64,000 bases of DNA, taken from the NCBI GenBank assembly GCA_037447655.1, contig JBBHKE010002683.1:556075-620074 (forward strand), given 5' to 3'. The stretch is from Zygnema cylindricum. Taxonomy: Eukaryota; Streptophyta; Zygnematophyceae; Zygnematales; Zygnemataceae. Below, one piece after another: positions 34,479-45,256 of the stretch (the stretch's first letter is position 1; each line of letters begins with the position of its first letter). The notes below the pieces were generated by a model. That model ran no database searches and was not told where the DNA came from. It saw nothing but the letters and a program-made list of their open reading frames with translations. Both the position numbers and the translations under genes were made by a program.

Positions 34479-35612
34479 TATCATGCCGCATCTCGTCGGC
34501 AATTCTAATTGTTTATATTTAGATGTTAGGACGGGCAGCCGCCACACTAATTTATATTTGGGTGTATATGGGTTTTTCAGTGCCCTACATACTAACGTCG
34601 GCCGTAATTTCCGCCGAAAGCGAGTTCGACCCTACAACATACATCTCCCGTGATTTCCGTTGACGGAGGATTTCGTCATTTCACGTCGTCCATACAATAT
34701 ATATTTTGCGCGATTTTTGCTGACGATGGATTTGATTATTTAGCGTCGACCGTACCACTTACGTTGACCGAAATTCTCGCGGCCACAAATTGGACCGTAC
34801 CTGCGGTCCTGCCTTACCTGCTTTTATCTCCCGGATTTTCCGCCGACGACTCATATTTGAATTCACGTCGGTGCAAATAATCTTTTCGTACCACATCTAT
34901 CTTTCGCGATTTCCGCCGACGGCTACTTTGGTGATTTCACGTAAACCGTACGACTTACATTTTTTGGAATTTCCGCGACTACGAGTTGGACTGTACCCGC
35001 GGTCCTACCGTACCTACTGTCATTTTCCAAAATCCCGGCCGACGAAAAATTTGAATCATTTCGCGTGAGGGGGCATCTCGACCGTCGACGCAACGTATAC
35101 AATTTTTGTAATATCTCATCTGGACCGTTGATGCGAGTGACAGACAAATCGGCTTTCAGTTTTGACAAAGTGACATGATTGGACTATTTTAAGTCGTGGA
35201 CCATTTGGAGGTTCACGCATTCACATGTAGATAGGAATGGTTTTAATCCGTAGGTTATAGATTTTGTAACGTAGGGCAAAGGATTTCGGCCTCCTATTGG
35301 CTGAATCCAAACTAGACGCAAATACTTACATAGCACACTGTACTCTGATTGGCCTGTTTTCGCTAGGCGTAGTTTTGGTTACTTAGTTCATTTTAGATCA
35401 TTTCCTGTACACAATTTTCAAGTGCAGGAATTATTCATTTTATTTATTTTCAGTATTGAGGATTTTTTGCAGCCATCTTTTTATTTGTAAAATTGTCCGG
35501 ACAGCTTAAAGGCAATTTTCTGCCTTTGCGTGAAGCGTCTAGTTTTCCATTTAAGTGGATCACAACTGATGATATCACATGCATCTTCACGTTATTTGAC
35601 ACATGCACGACA
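34479..35612 (+). repeat. Gypsy 3' LTR
   Basis: It starts TATCATGCCGCATCTC (5' LTR: TGTCATGCGG) and ends GCACGACA, then runs into the restored Copia-1 integrase frame. Confidence 0.8.
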
Positions 35613-38115
35613 GATCAACTTACTTCAAAGAATATAAAGCATGGAGTGAGAAGTTGCATGAAACCCCCATTAAGAGGATAAGGAGTGATAATGCGAGGGA
35701 ATATACCTCTAACCAGTTTGAGGAAAATATGAGAGATAAAGGAGTGCAACACCAGAACATTTTACCATATAACCCTGAACAAAATGGGGTAGCTGAGAGG
35801 TTGAATCGAACACTAGGAGACAGTGCATGCAGTATGTTGGCAGACAAGAAAATAAGAAAGAGATTTTGGGCAGAAGCAATGAAGTGTGCCAACTACATTA
35901 AGAATAGAGTCCTTACCTCAGCTGTAAAGGGAATGACACCTTATGAGAGATGGGTTGGAACGAAACCAAATATCTCACACCTTAAAGTATTCGGTAGCCA
36001 AGTTTACAGTCTTGACACGGATAGGAAAAACTGGAAACTAGATGCTAAAGGAAAACCTGGATACTTTGTGGGATTTGATGAGGATGTTAAGGGATATAGA
36101 GTCTATGACTTAGCAAAGAAAGATATCATTCTGTCAAACACTTAGTTGTCATGGATGAAGGGAAGTCATTTGACCACTTCAAATATACAAAGAAGATAAG
36201 AATCATATTTGAGTCCGAAAGTGAGTAGAACTCGGTCGTTCCCGAAAGCGACATGAGTGAAACCGTGATTGTACATTCAGGGGAGATCCAAGATACAGGA
36301 GACTCACCAGAAACCTCACATACTCCTATGGACTTCGAGGAGATAGGAGAAGCGGGAAAAGAACCTACTTCTATGGACACGGGAGCCGATGAGACAATGA
36401 GAAGAAATCCAAGACTTCCATCCATTCCAGCTTCGGAGTTTGAGGGAGGAAAGAGGAGCAGCAAAAGAATACAGGAAAAACAAGCTGCTCATAAGGTAAC
36501 TAAGCTATCTCACCCAGATGAGACTCAATCTTACTCGGAGGCAGTGAATAGTCCAGAGAAAAAAAGATGGATTAGAGCCATAAATGATGAGATGGCTTCT
36601 ATCATGGAAGCAAATACTTGGGAACTAGCAGATTGTCCTCTAGACAGAAAACCTATTGGGTGTCAATGGGTATTTAAACTAAAACTGAACCTAGATAACA
36701 CCATTGAGAGATATCAAGCTCGATTGGTAGCGAAGGGTTTCACCCAAAAGGAGGGGATTGACTTTGAGGAGACCTTTGCTCCAGTTGTTCAGTTCCCATC
36801 AGTAAGGATTCTCCTCAGTCTAGCAGCAGCGGAAGACATGGAAATACACCAGATGGACATTAAGACTGCTTTTCTTAATGGTGAGTTAGAGGAAGAAATT
36901 TTCATAAGACAACCCGAGGGGTTCGTGGAAGAAGGAGAAGAGATCAAAGTATGCAGGCTCATAAAGTCCTTATATGGAATGAAGCAGGCTCATCGACAGT
37001 GAAATAAAAAACTAGATGAGTTTCTTACCGGTCTCGCATATATCCGTATCAGCTTTGACCATTCTATCTATATGTTTGAAGATGAGAATGGTGTCATTTT
37101 TATTGCAATTTATGTGGATGATCTGCTTGTGTTGAGTAAACCTTTGGAAAATATCAATAAGTTAAAGAGAGATCTTAGAAGCAAATTTGATATGAAGAAT
37201 TTTGGGGAGGCAAGATATATTTTGAGGATTCAAATGGAGAGAGATAGGGGGAAGAAGATTATCAGACTTACTCAAAAAGAAGCAATAGGTAATATGTTTG
37301 AGAAATTCCAGATGGAAAATGCTAACAGTTGTACCACTCCCATGGACTTGAATAAAGTAAGTAAAGGGAGTGTAGAAGAAGGAGTGATGATCTTAGATGA
37401 TCAGATGAGTCCACAGGAGAGAGAGTTTATGAAGTCTATCCCTTATAGACAGGTCGTAGGAAGTTTAATCTATTTTATGAACTGTACCAGGTCAGACATA
37501 GCGGCAGCAGTTGGAGTACTCAGTAGGAGTCTTAATGATCCTAGAAAGAGAGATTGGGAGGCAGCCAAGAGAGTCATGAGATATCTGGTGGGAACTAGAG
37601 AGTTATGGTTGCATTTGGGAGGGGAGCACACTGACATCACTACTTGGAGTGATGCCAATTATGGGAACGCACCTATGAGAAGATGCACTTTTGGGTATGT
37701 GTTGTATGTTGGGGATGATGCATGCTGTTGGAGCAGTAAGCAACAAAAGGTGGCTGCTCAGTCTACTATGGAGGTTGAGTACATGGCCTCTTGTTCTGCT
37801 GTGAAAGAGTTGATGTGGGTCAAATCCTTGCTGCAAGAACTGAAATATATATGAAGGAGGGAGTGCATGAAGTGTTTTGTGATAATTAAGCTGCCATTGC
37901 AATTGTAGCTAATCCAAAACATCATTTTAAAGCTAAGCATATGGACATAAGATTGAGTTTTGTGAGGGAAAAAGTTGAGAACAAGATTGTGAGTCTTGTG
38001 TATAGATCTGATGAGGAAATGGTGGCTGATATGATGACAAAACCAGTGCCCTCTCCAAAATTGAAATATTGTAGAGAAAAATGTGGACTAAAACTGAAGG
38101 TAAAATTAGACTAGA
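35613..38115 (+). pseudogene. Copia-1 integrase end, reverse transcriptase and RNase H
   Basis: The frame resumes STYFKEYKAWSEKLHETPIK, then the integrase core (IRSDNAREYTS, PYNPEQNGVAERLNRTL). The reverse transcriptase runs from about 36500 (WVFKLKLN, YQARLVAKGFTQKEGIDF, TAFLNGELEEEIFIRQPEGF, SLYGMKQA) with the catalytic YVDD in FIAIYVDDLLVLS at about 37110. RNase H follows (GYVLYVGDDACCWSSKQQKV, then ADMMTKPVP near 38030). Stops at 36145, 36226, 37000 (TGA for the Trp after RQ), 37852 and 37888. A purine-rich tract just before 38128 is the likely polypurine primer. Confidence 0.88.
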
Positions 38116-38344
38116 AAATAAGAGGAGTGTTAAAATTAATAGATTTCTACAGTATTTTATAGGTTTAAATATGTTAGGATAAAAGGAAAAGAAAAGGACG
38201 GACAACTTGCCTCCACCTCCTCTCTCTTGCCCCCAAACTTGTTGTAGTCACTGAACGATAGAGAGGGTGGTTGATCCATGGCTGCCTTAGTTCAGAAAGC
38301 AGTTATTTTAAGTAGGTTACTAAAAATATACCCTGACGGACCCA

Positions 38345-38412
38345 GGATTTGATCTCGGTACCTACCGTTCGTCAAGTTGGCCAATAGCGGTCAGCTTTAT
38401 CCCATTAGACTA
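38345..38412 (-). promoter_or_regulatory. tRNA-like A and B boxes within the Copia-1 3' LTR
   Basis: Minus strand TAGTCTAATGGG (A-box-like) and GATCAAATCC (exact fit to GWTCRANNCC) lie about 46 bp apart, at the same LTR position as 22570-22637. Confidence 0.45.
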
Positions 38413-38432
38413 GGACCAATGCAAAATGATAT

Positions 38433-38678
38433 TGTTAGAATTGGCGATTTTCAACTTATCGCAAAGGCGCCAAAGTGTTAACTTTGGAAAATGGCCAAGC
38501 CGGGGTTCAAACCCGGGACCTGTGTGAACCGTACACTAGCTCTACCAACCGAGCTACCCAACCAATGTGTACGCAAGCGCCTAATACCGAATTTATACGG
38601 CGATTTAGCGGCGCACTGGCGAACCTGCTTACAGCGTGATACACACATGTGGAGTCCAAGGTGGACAGTTCTCCAACA
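38433..38678 (-). mobile_element. 246-bp TG...CA insertion carrying a tRNA-like sequence
   Basis: It begins TGTTAGAATTGG and ends CTCCAACA. GATAT flanks it on both sides (38428-38432 and 38679-38683), and the undisturbed 5' LTR confirms the empty site. Short inverted TG/CA ends and a 5-bp duplication are what an integrase-inserted solo LTR or tiny LTR element leaves. A tRNA-derived SINE is the alternative, but the TG/CA ends and fixed 5-bp duplication fit less well. Strand is given by the tRNA-like part. Confidence 0.7.
38492..38563 (-). tRNA. tRNA-Thr(GGT)-like cloverleaf inside the 246-bp insertion
   Basis: The 72 nt fold fully: acceptor GGTTGGG with CTTGGCC (7 pairs counting G-T), TA, D arm GCTC-GGTTGGTA-GAGC, anticodon arm AGTGT-ACGGTTC-ACACA (4 of 5 pairs, anticodon GGT), 4-nt variable loop, T arm CCGGG-TTTGAAC-CCCGG, discriminator A. 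Loop position 33 is C rather than T and position 37 is T, both unusual, so a working decoding tRNA is doubtful. A box TAGCTCGGTTGG and a B-box-like GGTTTGAACCC are present. It lies in a mobile insertion, not a host locus. Confidence 0.6.
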
Positions 38679-38851
38679 GATATGGTATGTGATAGATATA
38701 TATTTTTTAAGGAGGGAACAAATTCATTTAACTGAAACTCTATACGGCATGCATAGATAACGTTTTATAAAGTACGAAGTACGATACTACTTTGAAACGG
38801 ATATCGCGCATTTTGTTTCGACAGCGAAACAAATATCGCGCAAGTATTTAT

Positions 38852-39960
38852 TGTTTTTTTGAAAAGTTTGTTTTGTGCGTACGCGATAGTTTGTGCGCCA
38901 TGGAATTCAATGTGGAGGTTCGAATGGATTCATGGATTGGGGGAGCGAACAAACGGATATAATTTAAGTGATGAAACAGACTCATTGAGTGGCGTGTACA
39001 AGCATTGACAAAAGGACACCGGATCGCGAAGCGATCCGATGTGGAATAAACGAAATGTTGAAACACGCACCGCCGTTACGGCGCAGTTGCAATGCAGACA
39101 GGACAACGGAGCTATGGTAATTTTGGATGAATATGCGCCGCCGATACAGAGCAACTGCGACACAGACAAGTCAACGCAGCTGCGGTTACCTTGATATGAT
39201 CCGTACGGAAAAAGCAGCTGACGCAGCTGCGAATAATATAACTAGTATAGATTGTGAGTAATGATATGTGTTTAGTGGTTACTTAGTGGTAGCTTGGTTT
39301 TTGACGTACGAAGATTGTGGAGATGTCGGTGTAAATATTATGTACAACACAGGTTTGTCTTTTTGCTAGTTTGTTTATCAATGTAGATCTGTTCAGTCTA
39401 ACATACCTCGAACTATTCGGGTATACTTACAATAGTTTAGGTAGATGGTAGATAGCGTACGGCTTGTATGCCTCTGTACATTCAGTAGTGAACACTCTGA
39501 GTATAGCTTGTAGGACTTATAATATTTGGAGTATCACATTCATATTTATCAAAGTTATGGCAAACTGTTTTCTGCATCTTTGACCTGTTGGTGTGATCAC
39601 TCCGTTTATTGTTTTCATGTGATACTTTTTGAAGCTATTCTATGGTATAGAATCTGTATGTGTGCGAAGTTTCAGTCTATTTTGTTATGTGTGTAAGATT
39701 CTTTGAGAAGTCAAAGTGGTTAGTTTGTAAAGCTGTCAGCTGTTTTTGGGAAACTCTGAAGCTTATATCTTCCAAGTTCCTTGGTAGATTTGGCTCTCAC
39801 TTTGGGAGTTTATAGTGTCTATAGCATACTGCATATTGGAGCAGTTCGAGGGGATTTTGTTTATTGTGGAGCAATCTGTGCTGTCTGAAACACAGCTGTT
39901 TGAGGGTAGTCTGTGGTGCTTCCGAGAGTAGTCCATGGCTGAAATAGGCTATGGACAACA
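38852..39960 (+). mobile_element. Solo LTR inserted in the Copia-1 3' LTR
   Basis: It begins TGTTTTTTTGAAAAG and ends ATGGACAACA. TTTAT is duplicated at 38847-38851 and 39961-39965, and the 5' LTR shows the uninterrupted site. The interior resembles the Copia-2 leader at 19545-20209 in phrases (GCAGCTGCG, GATATGATCCGTACGG). No internal coding. Confidence 0.8.
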
Positions 39961-40530
39961 TTTATAATGGCTGAGATTGCATTACGAGTCAAATCCAACG
40001 GCCCACATCACTGCCAAAATCCCGGAATAGTCACTTTGGCATTTAGTGACGTGGCATAATCTGGCGCCAAGTTGCGAGATAACATTCGGTCACGGAAATT
40101 TCGAGGATCGTACGGACGAGTGGAAAATAAACACGCCTCCGCTTAATGGCCTTGTCGTACAAAGGTCATACAAAAAGTACATCGGCAGTAGTACTTTTAT
40201 GTAATGTACAGTATTCTGATTGGTTCGTACAGTTAGTAGATAGGGGTTGTGAGAGGGAGCTAGGACTTAGAAAAAATATGGTCTTCTCTCTCTTTGAGAG
40301 GTTGTATAAAATTGGCATTTTTGCCGGCTTATAACTTATCGGCTCGTTGGCCGTTTTCAGTGATTCTTTTAGCTACGGACTCAAAGGAGTCCAGGCTGCA
40401 CAAGAGTGCGGTCAAACTGTCATTTTGCCTTCCTTAACAGCAGTGGTTGTGGCTTGAGTGGGTTAGTTAAATACTTTCAAGAGGCTTCCTGTATTCTGTG
40501 GTCCAATGGAGGACACAGAATTGCAAGATT

Positions 40531-41200
40531 TGGGTTAGAGTGATAAAGGTCGTGTCAATTTCGAAACTTGTATTGCGGTTGATGAGGGAATGCGACAAAG
40601 GTGGCCCGAATGTGGGGAAGGTTTATTACGGTTTTTAGGCCATTGGAGAGTTTTTGGATAATTTAGCTTGCGCACGAGGAGATAATATTCACGAGGGCAT
40701 GCAGATTTTGGAAGAGATCAAGGCATCATAGTTGGGGAGGTGGAAGATGGCGTATAGCCCTATTTATGCGGTTGGCTTTGTACTCGATCCGGAGTATCAA
40801 AGTCAGGAATATGGGGCAACGTGCCAACGCGACTGATATGGAAGGTTTCCACACAATGATGGAGAGGTGCTTCCAAATATGGAGGAGCAACAAGATGCCC
40901 GCATAGAGTTGTCAAAATAAAGAGAGTTTGAGGGGGTTTTTGGTAGGGAACTGACAATATCTTGTGCAAAGAAGATGCCAGCATAGAAGTGGTGGGAAGA
41001 GTTTGGATGTGCCACTCCTATTTTGCAGAAGGTAGCACTAAAAATACTTGCACAGTGCTCAGTTGTCAACAGCTCCTGTGAGCGGAATTCGTCAACATAT
41101 GACCATATTCACTCAAAGAAAAGAAATAGGTTAACGGCTAAAGGGGCTAGTGATCTAGTATGTGTCTTAACTAATCTCGGAATTTTAAAGAAAGACTAGG
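40531..41200 (+). pseudogene. hAT transposase, C-terminal part (dimerisation domain)
   Basis: The reading frame contains RLMRECDKGGPNVGKVYYG, WKMAYSPIYAVGFVLDPEYQ and the hAT dimerisation signature WWEEFGCATPILQKVALKIL, then ERNSSTYDHIHSKKRNRL and DLVCVLTNLGIL. Several stops interrupt it (for example near 40637, 40834, 40918 and 40984). It continues 21189-22353, from which it is separated by Copia-1. Confidence 0.85.
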
Positions 41201-42145
41201 GGTGTCAGCTATCAAGAGAATTTGATATAATGGGAAGAAGAGGAAGGGGAGGTTAGGGAAGAAGATTCAGATGAAGACATGATCTAATTCGATGTAGGGG
41301 AAGAAGATTTAGAGTAATATTAGTTGAAGGACAAATATGTATTTTTGTTTTGTTCTAATGTGATTGTTTTTGATTTTTTTTATCAATGTGTACGCCGTGC
41401 AATGTTGAATGATGAAAAATGGAATCTGCATATGGCCTGAACTTTGTTTTTTTGAAGTTGCATGCTCTCAGAGAGGTAGAGAGAGAAGGCCATGGCTGCA
41501 TGTCTGTGAAGGACAGACAATTTTATTGTGACAAAAATGAAGTATTTCGCAGGATTTGATAATGGCACCTGTATATGGCGCCAAGCACACCTGAACTCTT
41601 ATCCTTAACCAGTTGATGTAAATGTTCCGATATCTATAAAAGGTGTGATATTTATTTATATATATATTATATTTCACTACTCATTTAACAGAAAGCATAC
41701 AAACTGCGGTTTATGTTCAATTCATTTTTTTTAACATGTACGGATTTGTACGGAAAAAAAATCATTAGCGTTTTTTACGATTTTTTCAAATCGACCTCTC
41801 GAGTTTCTACGTATTCTATGCGCGTTCTAATCGTGCGTAGAATATGTTTTGAACAACTATGAATTGGAGTTACGTGCCAAAAATTTTGGTGTGAACAAGA
41901 CCCGTTTTCCGATGACTTCTGGGAAAATCATCGGAATGGGCAAAAAGTTACAAATGCTCCGGGCATAGGCTATCAGTTTCTTACTAGTGGGCATCCAAGC
42001 TTAGTATAAAAGTTTTTTCTAGTTATTGTACGAATTTTGTTCAAATGGTGTACGGTTATTGTACAAAATAGGACAGGAAAACAATAGAATGTTTCTCCAT
42101 TTGTTGATTTGCTTGACAAAAAGTTGTCAGTCGGTACGACAATAA

Positions 42146-42911
42146 GAGTAGAATTCCATTAGGCGGTCCCAGTAAATGTACACAAAATTCTACTGGCGGC
42201 GTTTACTAGAAGACTATTCCAATTTGTCGGGCCAGTAACAAACATTCTTCAATTATGATTGGCATCACATAGGTTAGAGTCCAGAATCAAAAAATCTTCA
42301 AAAAATCTACAAACGGAAAGTCAGAAAGAAATATCTGTACGACCGGAGGTAATTAATGATGCGTACGTAAAGTTTGCGGCGAGATTTTGATTTTGAAAAT
42401 AGAAATCAAAATTTCGAAAAAGAATGGCAAAAAAACGCGACACACTTTGAAGGTCGCGACATACTTTGAATGTCGGTGGATGTCAGACGGAGTGTGCGAA
42501 GATATTTTCACTTCACCTACATCCAGCGTGGCAGGTGGCACATGGCCTGTAGGACATAGGCACATGGTTTGTAAGACGTGTAGGCCTGTGATCGCTTGTT
42601 CAAAGTGGATATTTTTTTGCTTTTTAACGTGTACCAATGGTACACGACCTTACCATGACCAATATCGTACAACTCTCCTCGCGAGGAGAGTATCGTGACA
42701 CTGAACGATGTGCGCGATTGCGTCGCGGATCTGAAAAAGTAGAATTTCCAACGGCCAAGAATTACGCCTACATCTTTGGAGCCTCCTGACAGCTTTCCAG
42801 TAACGATGTTTTGGCTGACAAAAAAAAATTAAGGTACGAGTTGTATGGCGCTCTACAAAAACGTACGGCGTCCGTAACGAACCCCACTTTTCGTCTAATG
42901 GAATTCCACCC
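42146..42911. mobile_element. Non-autonomous element with GGGTRGAATTCCATTAG ends (copy 2)
   Basis: The left end GAGTAGAATTCCATTAGGCG and the inverse of the right end GGGTGGAATTCCATTAGACG pair. It is related to 14269-14962. No coding domain. Confidence 0.6.
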
Positions 42912-44731
42912 TAAGTGTTCTTTGGCATTTTCCTCCTTTTCGGACTACGCCCTGTCAACAATGCAAAACTGTAAAGTACGATGATGTACGAATTTCAAAA
43001 ATGCAAAATCATTAGGGAAAGACTGCGGACACGAGACAGACAATACAGACGCGAATCGAACAAAAGATATTTGCGTCGATACGCAAAAAATAATAGCTGG
43101 GGAAAGTCAACGTCTAAACGGTTTAGTGTATAGCTATCTAGTGTACAGGTAGGAAGGTCGTTTTAAAAATGTTTAAACGAGCCTTTTTCGTAATATTTCA
43201 TTACCAAATTTAGCATACGAGAAAACAGAAAAATGTTAATAACAAATTATATGCATGGGTGAAGTTCAGTTAGCGAGAAAAAGGGGTTATTTATTAAATG
43301 CCGTACTGTTTCGTTTAGTGCCGTACCATAAATTTTTTTTGTCCGTTAAACATTTTTACTGAAGGACTCATTTGATTCTCCAAGGTTATGAGCGTAAACC
43401 ATGACCGTCGTTTGTTCTGCTATACATAACCCGATACGCCATTCGTCGAACCATTTAGTTTTTGGCAAGTGACTTGAAGGAGGACACTACTCATAGACTC
43501 GACGATTAGAGTTTTGACACGTGCAAAGATCCACAATGAACGCGCTATTAGGGTGCCTACACGTCGTATAGGCCATGTGCCTTGCGCCAGGGTGGATGCG
43601 AGTCAACCAAAAGTCGCGAGAAACTGGCGGAAGTTATTATTTGACTCTCTTTTTGCCATCTTCTGACCATTCTTACATTTGCGTACGGTTCTCAAAATCT
43701 TAAGTTTAGTTCGCCCTTACATATTTTTAGGGTACGGCCTCATGTGGCTTAGGGTACTTTCGCATGTGCTAAAGTTACAGCTATTTTTTGCCGTTTTCCT
43801 TCAATATTTCAAAAAAAAGACATAATTCGCAGCTTAACCAAAAAATTGAAATTACTACTGTAGAAGTTGCGTTACCTTGAAACTTTATATGTATTGCAGT
43901 TTGTCGTCTAGCGCGATGCAATTTGTCCTCTTGCGCATTTCGACCATGTTCAAACTTTACATAAAATCACCTCGCGAGGTGATTTTTAAAAAGTTATATT
44001 GGGAGATAATGTTGCAGTGTCAGGATTTTTTGACATTTTTTGTGCGCGGAGTACCAAAATAAAAAACCCACTGCACATTTCTAGCCTATGCGTACTGTTT
44101 TCCGTGTGCTGATTTCCGTACAGGGGCGGTGGATGGGTCTCGACCAACGGACGTCATTTCGCAAAAGCGAAGTCCGTGGAAGCGCCTCTCTCTCTCCCTC
44201 TCCCATTACCGCTTCTATCTCACAATTCTTGCAATGAAAAACGTCAATTATGGTATCAAATGAAAGTTTTCTAATAATGATTTAAGTTTACTATCTTCGC
44301 GCGTATTTTGATGGGAAGTAGAGTGAGAAAAGAATAAAAAACAAAATCAGGAAACCATGGCATAAAGTTTTAGAATTTGTGACGTCGATGCTGTCATAAT
44401 TTGAGCGTGACGTCAAAATGTCACAAACCCTAAACATCTACAATGTCACAAGTAGCTAGACTTCCACAACCGTTGCTATTTTGTAAACATCATCAATTGT
44501 CACGAGTTTTGTAGTTGTCTACAACCGTCTCAAATTACACCCACATCTACATCTATCACAATCTAAAGTAATGAATTCATTTCTTTACATACGAATGGTC
44601 CGAAATCATTATGGAAAATCTTCACAAAAAGTAAAGTTACAAGACTAACGTTTCCGTTACATGCGAAAGTTTCCTTCCTAAAGGCATTTTTCTAGCGTTT
44701 TTATCAAAAACTTAGGGGATTACAATATTGC
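42912..44731. other. Intergenic stretch
   Basis: No gene recognised. About 43520-43750 resembles, inverted, parts of 14440-14700 (the GTGCCTTGCGCCAGGGTGGAT region), so it is probably a fragment of the 14269-type element. Confidence 0.4.
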
Positions 44732-45256
44732 TACATCGTGAATCGGTATTAGCATTAAGAATGTGTAAAAAAACTATTGGTGTTATTAATTATAATCAAG
44801 GTTCAAGGCTTTTCGCCAAAAAAAAAATATTACTCTATTTTATTCACAACTCTAATTTGAGTACATTTTCCCCATAGTGTAGCCGTCGTAGCATGTGTTC
44901 ACATAGACGACTGTTAAACATGTGAGAATAGGTTCGCGTGATTTTCCCACGTCTTTATCAAATGGAATCAAATCGGAGTGCACTTTTTTGTGTCGATGCA
45001 CTCGCTTTAACTTGTCATATTTGACACACTTTTTGTACGATAGTACGACATAACGAGCAAACTTAGTACGGACTGTCGCATTTCATACACTACACTGTTT
45101 AAAAAACTGTTGAAATCATAGTTGTTAACGTTTATTTAACACTACATATTTTTACGTAAAAGAACAATTAAAGTAATTAATTTATTTAAGGTTCGAGGGT
45201 CAAAATTTGGGGGCATCGAATAAGCGTTATTAACGCTAATATCGATTAACGGTATA
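44732..45256. mobile_element. TACACCG-family MITE, long subtype (degraded)
   Basis: It starts TACATCGTGAATCGGTATTA and ends AATATCGATTAACGGTATA. Size and AT-rich interior match 10995-11516. Confidence 0.65.

Larger units (their letters stand above)
25218..35612 (+). mobile_element. Ty3/gypsy retrotransposon encoding a DNA methyltransferase and PHD finger
   Basis: It is inserted in the Copia-1 integrase: removing 25218-35612 plus one 4-5-bp duplication (GCATC against AGATC, imperfect) restores the Copia frame as EASTYFKEY. Order: 5' LTR 25218-26290, leader to 27647, gag, protease, methyltransferase, reverse transcriptase, RNase H, integrase, PHD finger, 3' LTR 34479-35612. This is the standard Ty3/gypsy order plus two extra modules. 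Frames are broken by point stops, a few frameshifts and a deletion before the integrase core. Confidence 0.88.
22354..40525 (+). mobile_element. Copia-1 LTR retrotransposon, containing three nested insertions
   Basis: 5' LTR 22354-23386 and 3' LTR 38128-40525 both start TGTTRAAATTAATAGATTTC and end CAGAATTRCA. The target duplication is AGATT at 22349-22353 and 40526-40530. The coding region is 23387-25217 plus 35613-38115, interrupted by the gypsy element. The 3' LTR is enlarged by insertions at 38433-38678 and 38852-39960. Confidence 0.9.
38128..40525 (+). repeat. Copia-1 3' LTR with two insertions
   Basis: LTR parts: 38128-38432, 38684-38851 and 39966-40525, matching 22354-23386 in order. 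Its end gives ATGGAGGACACAGAATTGCA, probably the original gag start. Confidence 0.85.
20698..41859 (+). mobile_element. hAT DNA transposon, split by nested retrotransposons
   Basis: The left end TAGTTGTTCAATACG and right end TTTTGAACAACTA are inverted. The parts are 20698-22353 and 40531-41859, about 3 kb once the insertion is removed. The immediate flanks TGAATCGGAGCC (20686-20697) and TGAATTGGAGTT (41860-41871) are direct repeats differing by three C/T changes. Copia-1 sits within, bounded by AGATT on both sides. Related internally deleted or terminal copies occur at 50055-50999, 13250-13420, 16577 and 20219-20624. Confidence 0.8.

Noticed and set aside
38492-38563. Host tRNA-Thr gene
   Set aside because: The cloverleaf lies wholly inside a recent mobile insertion with a 5-bp duplication, and has C at position 33 and T at position 37. 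It is kept only as a tRNA-like sequence.
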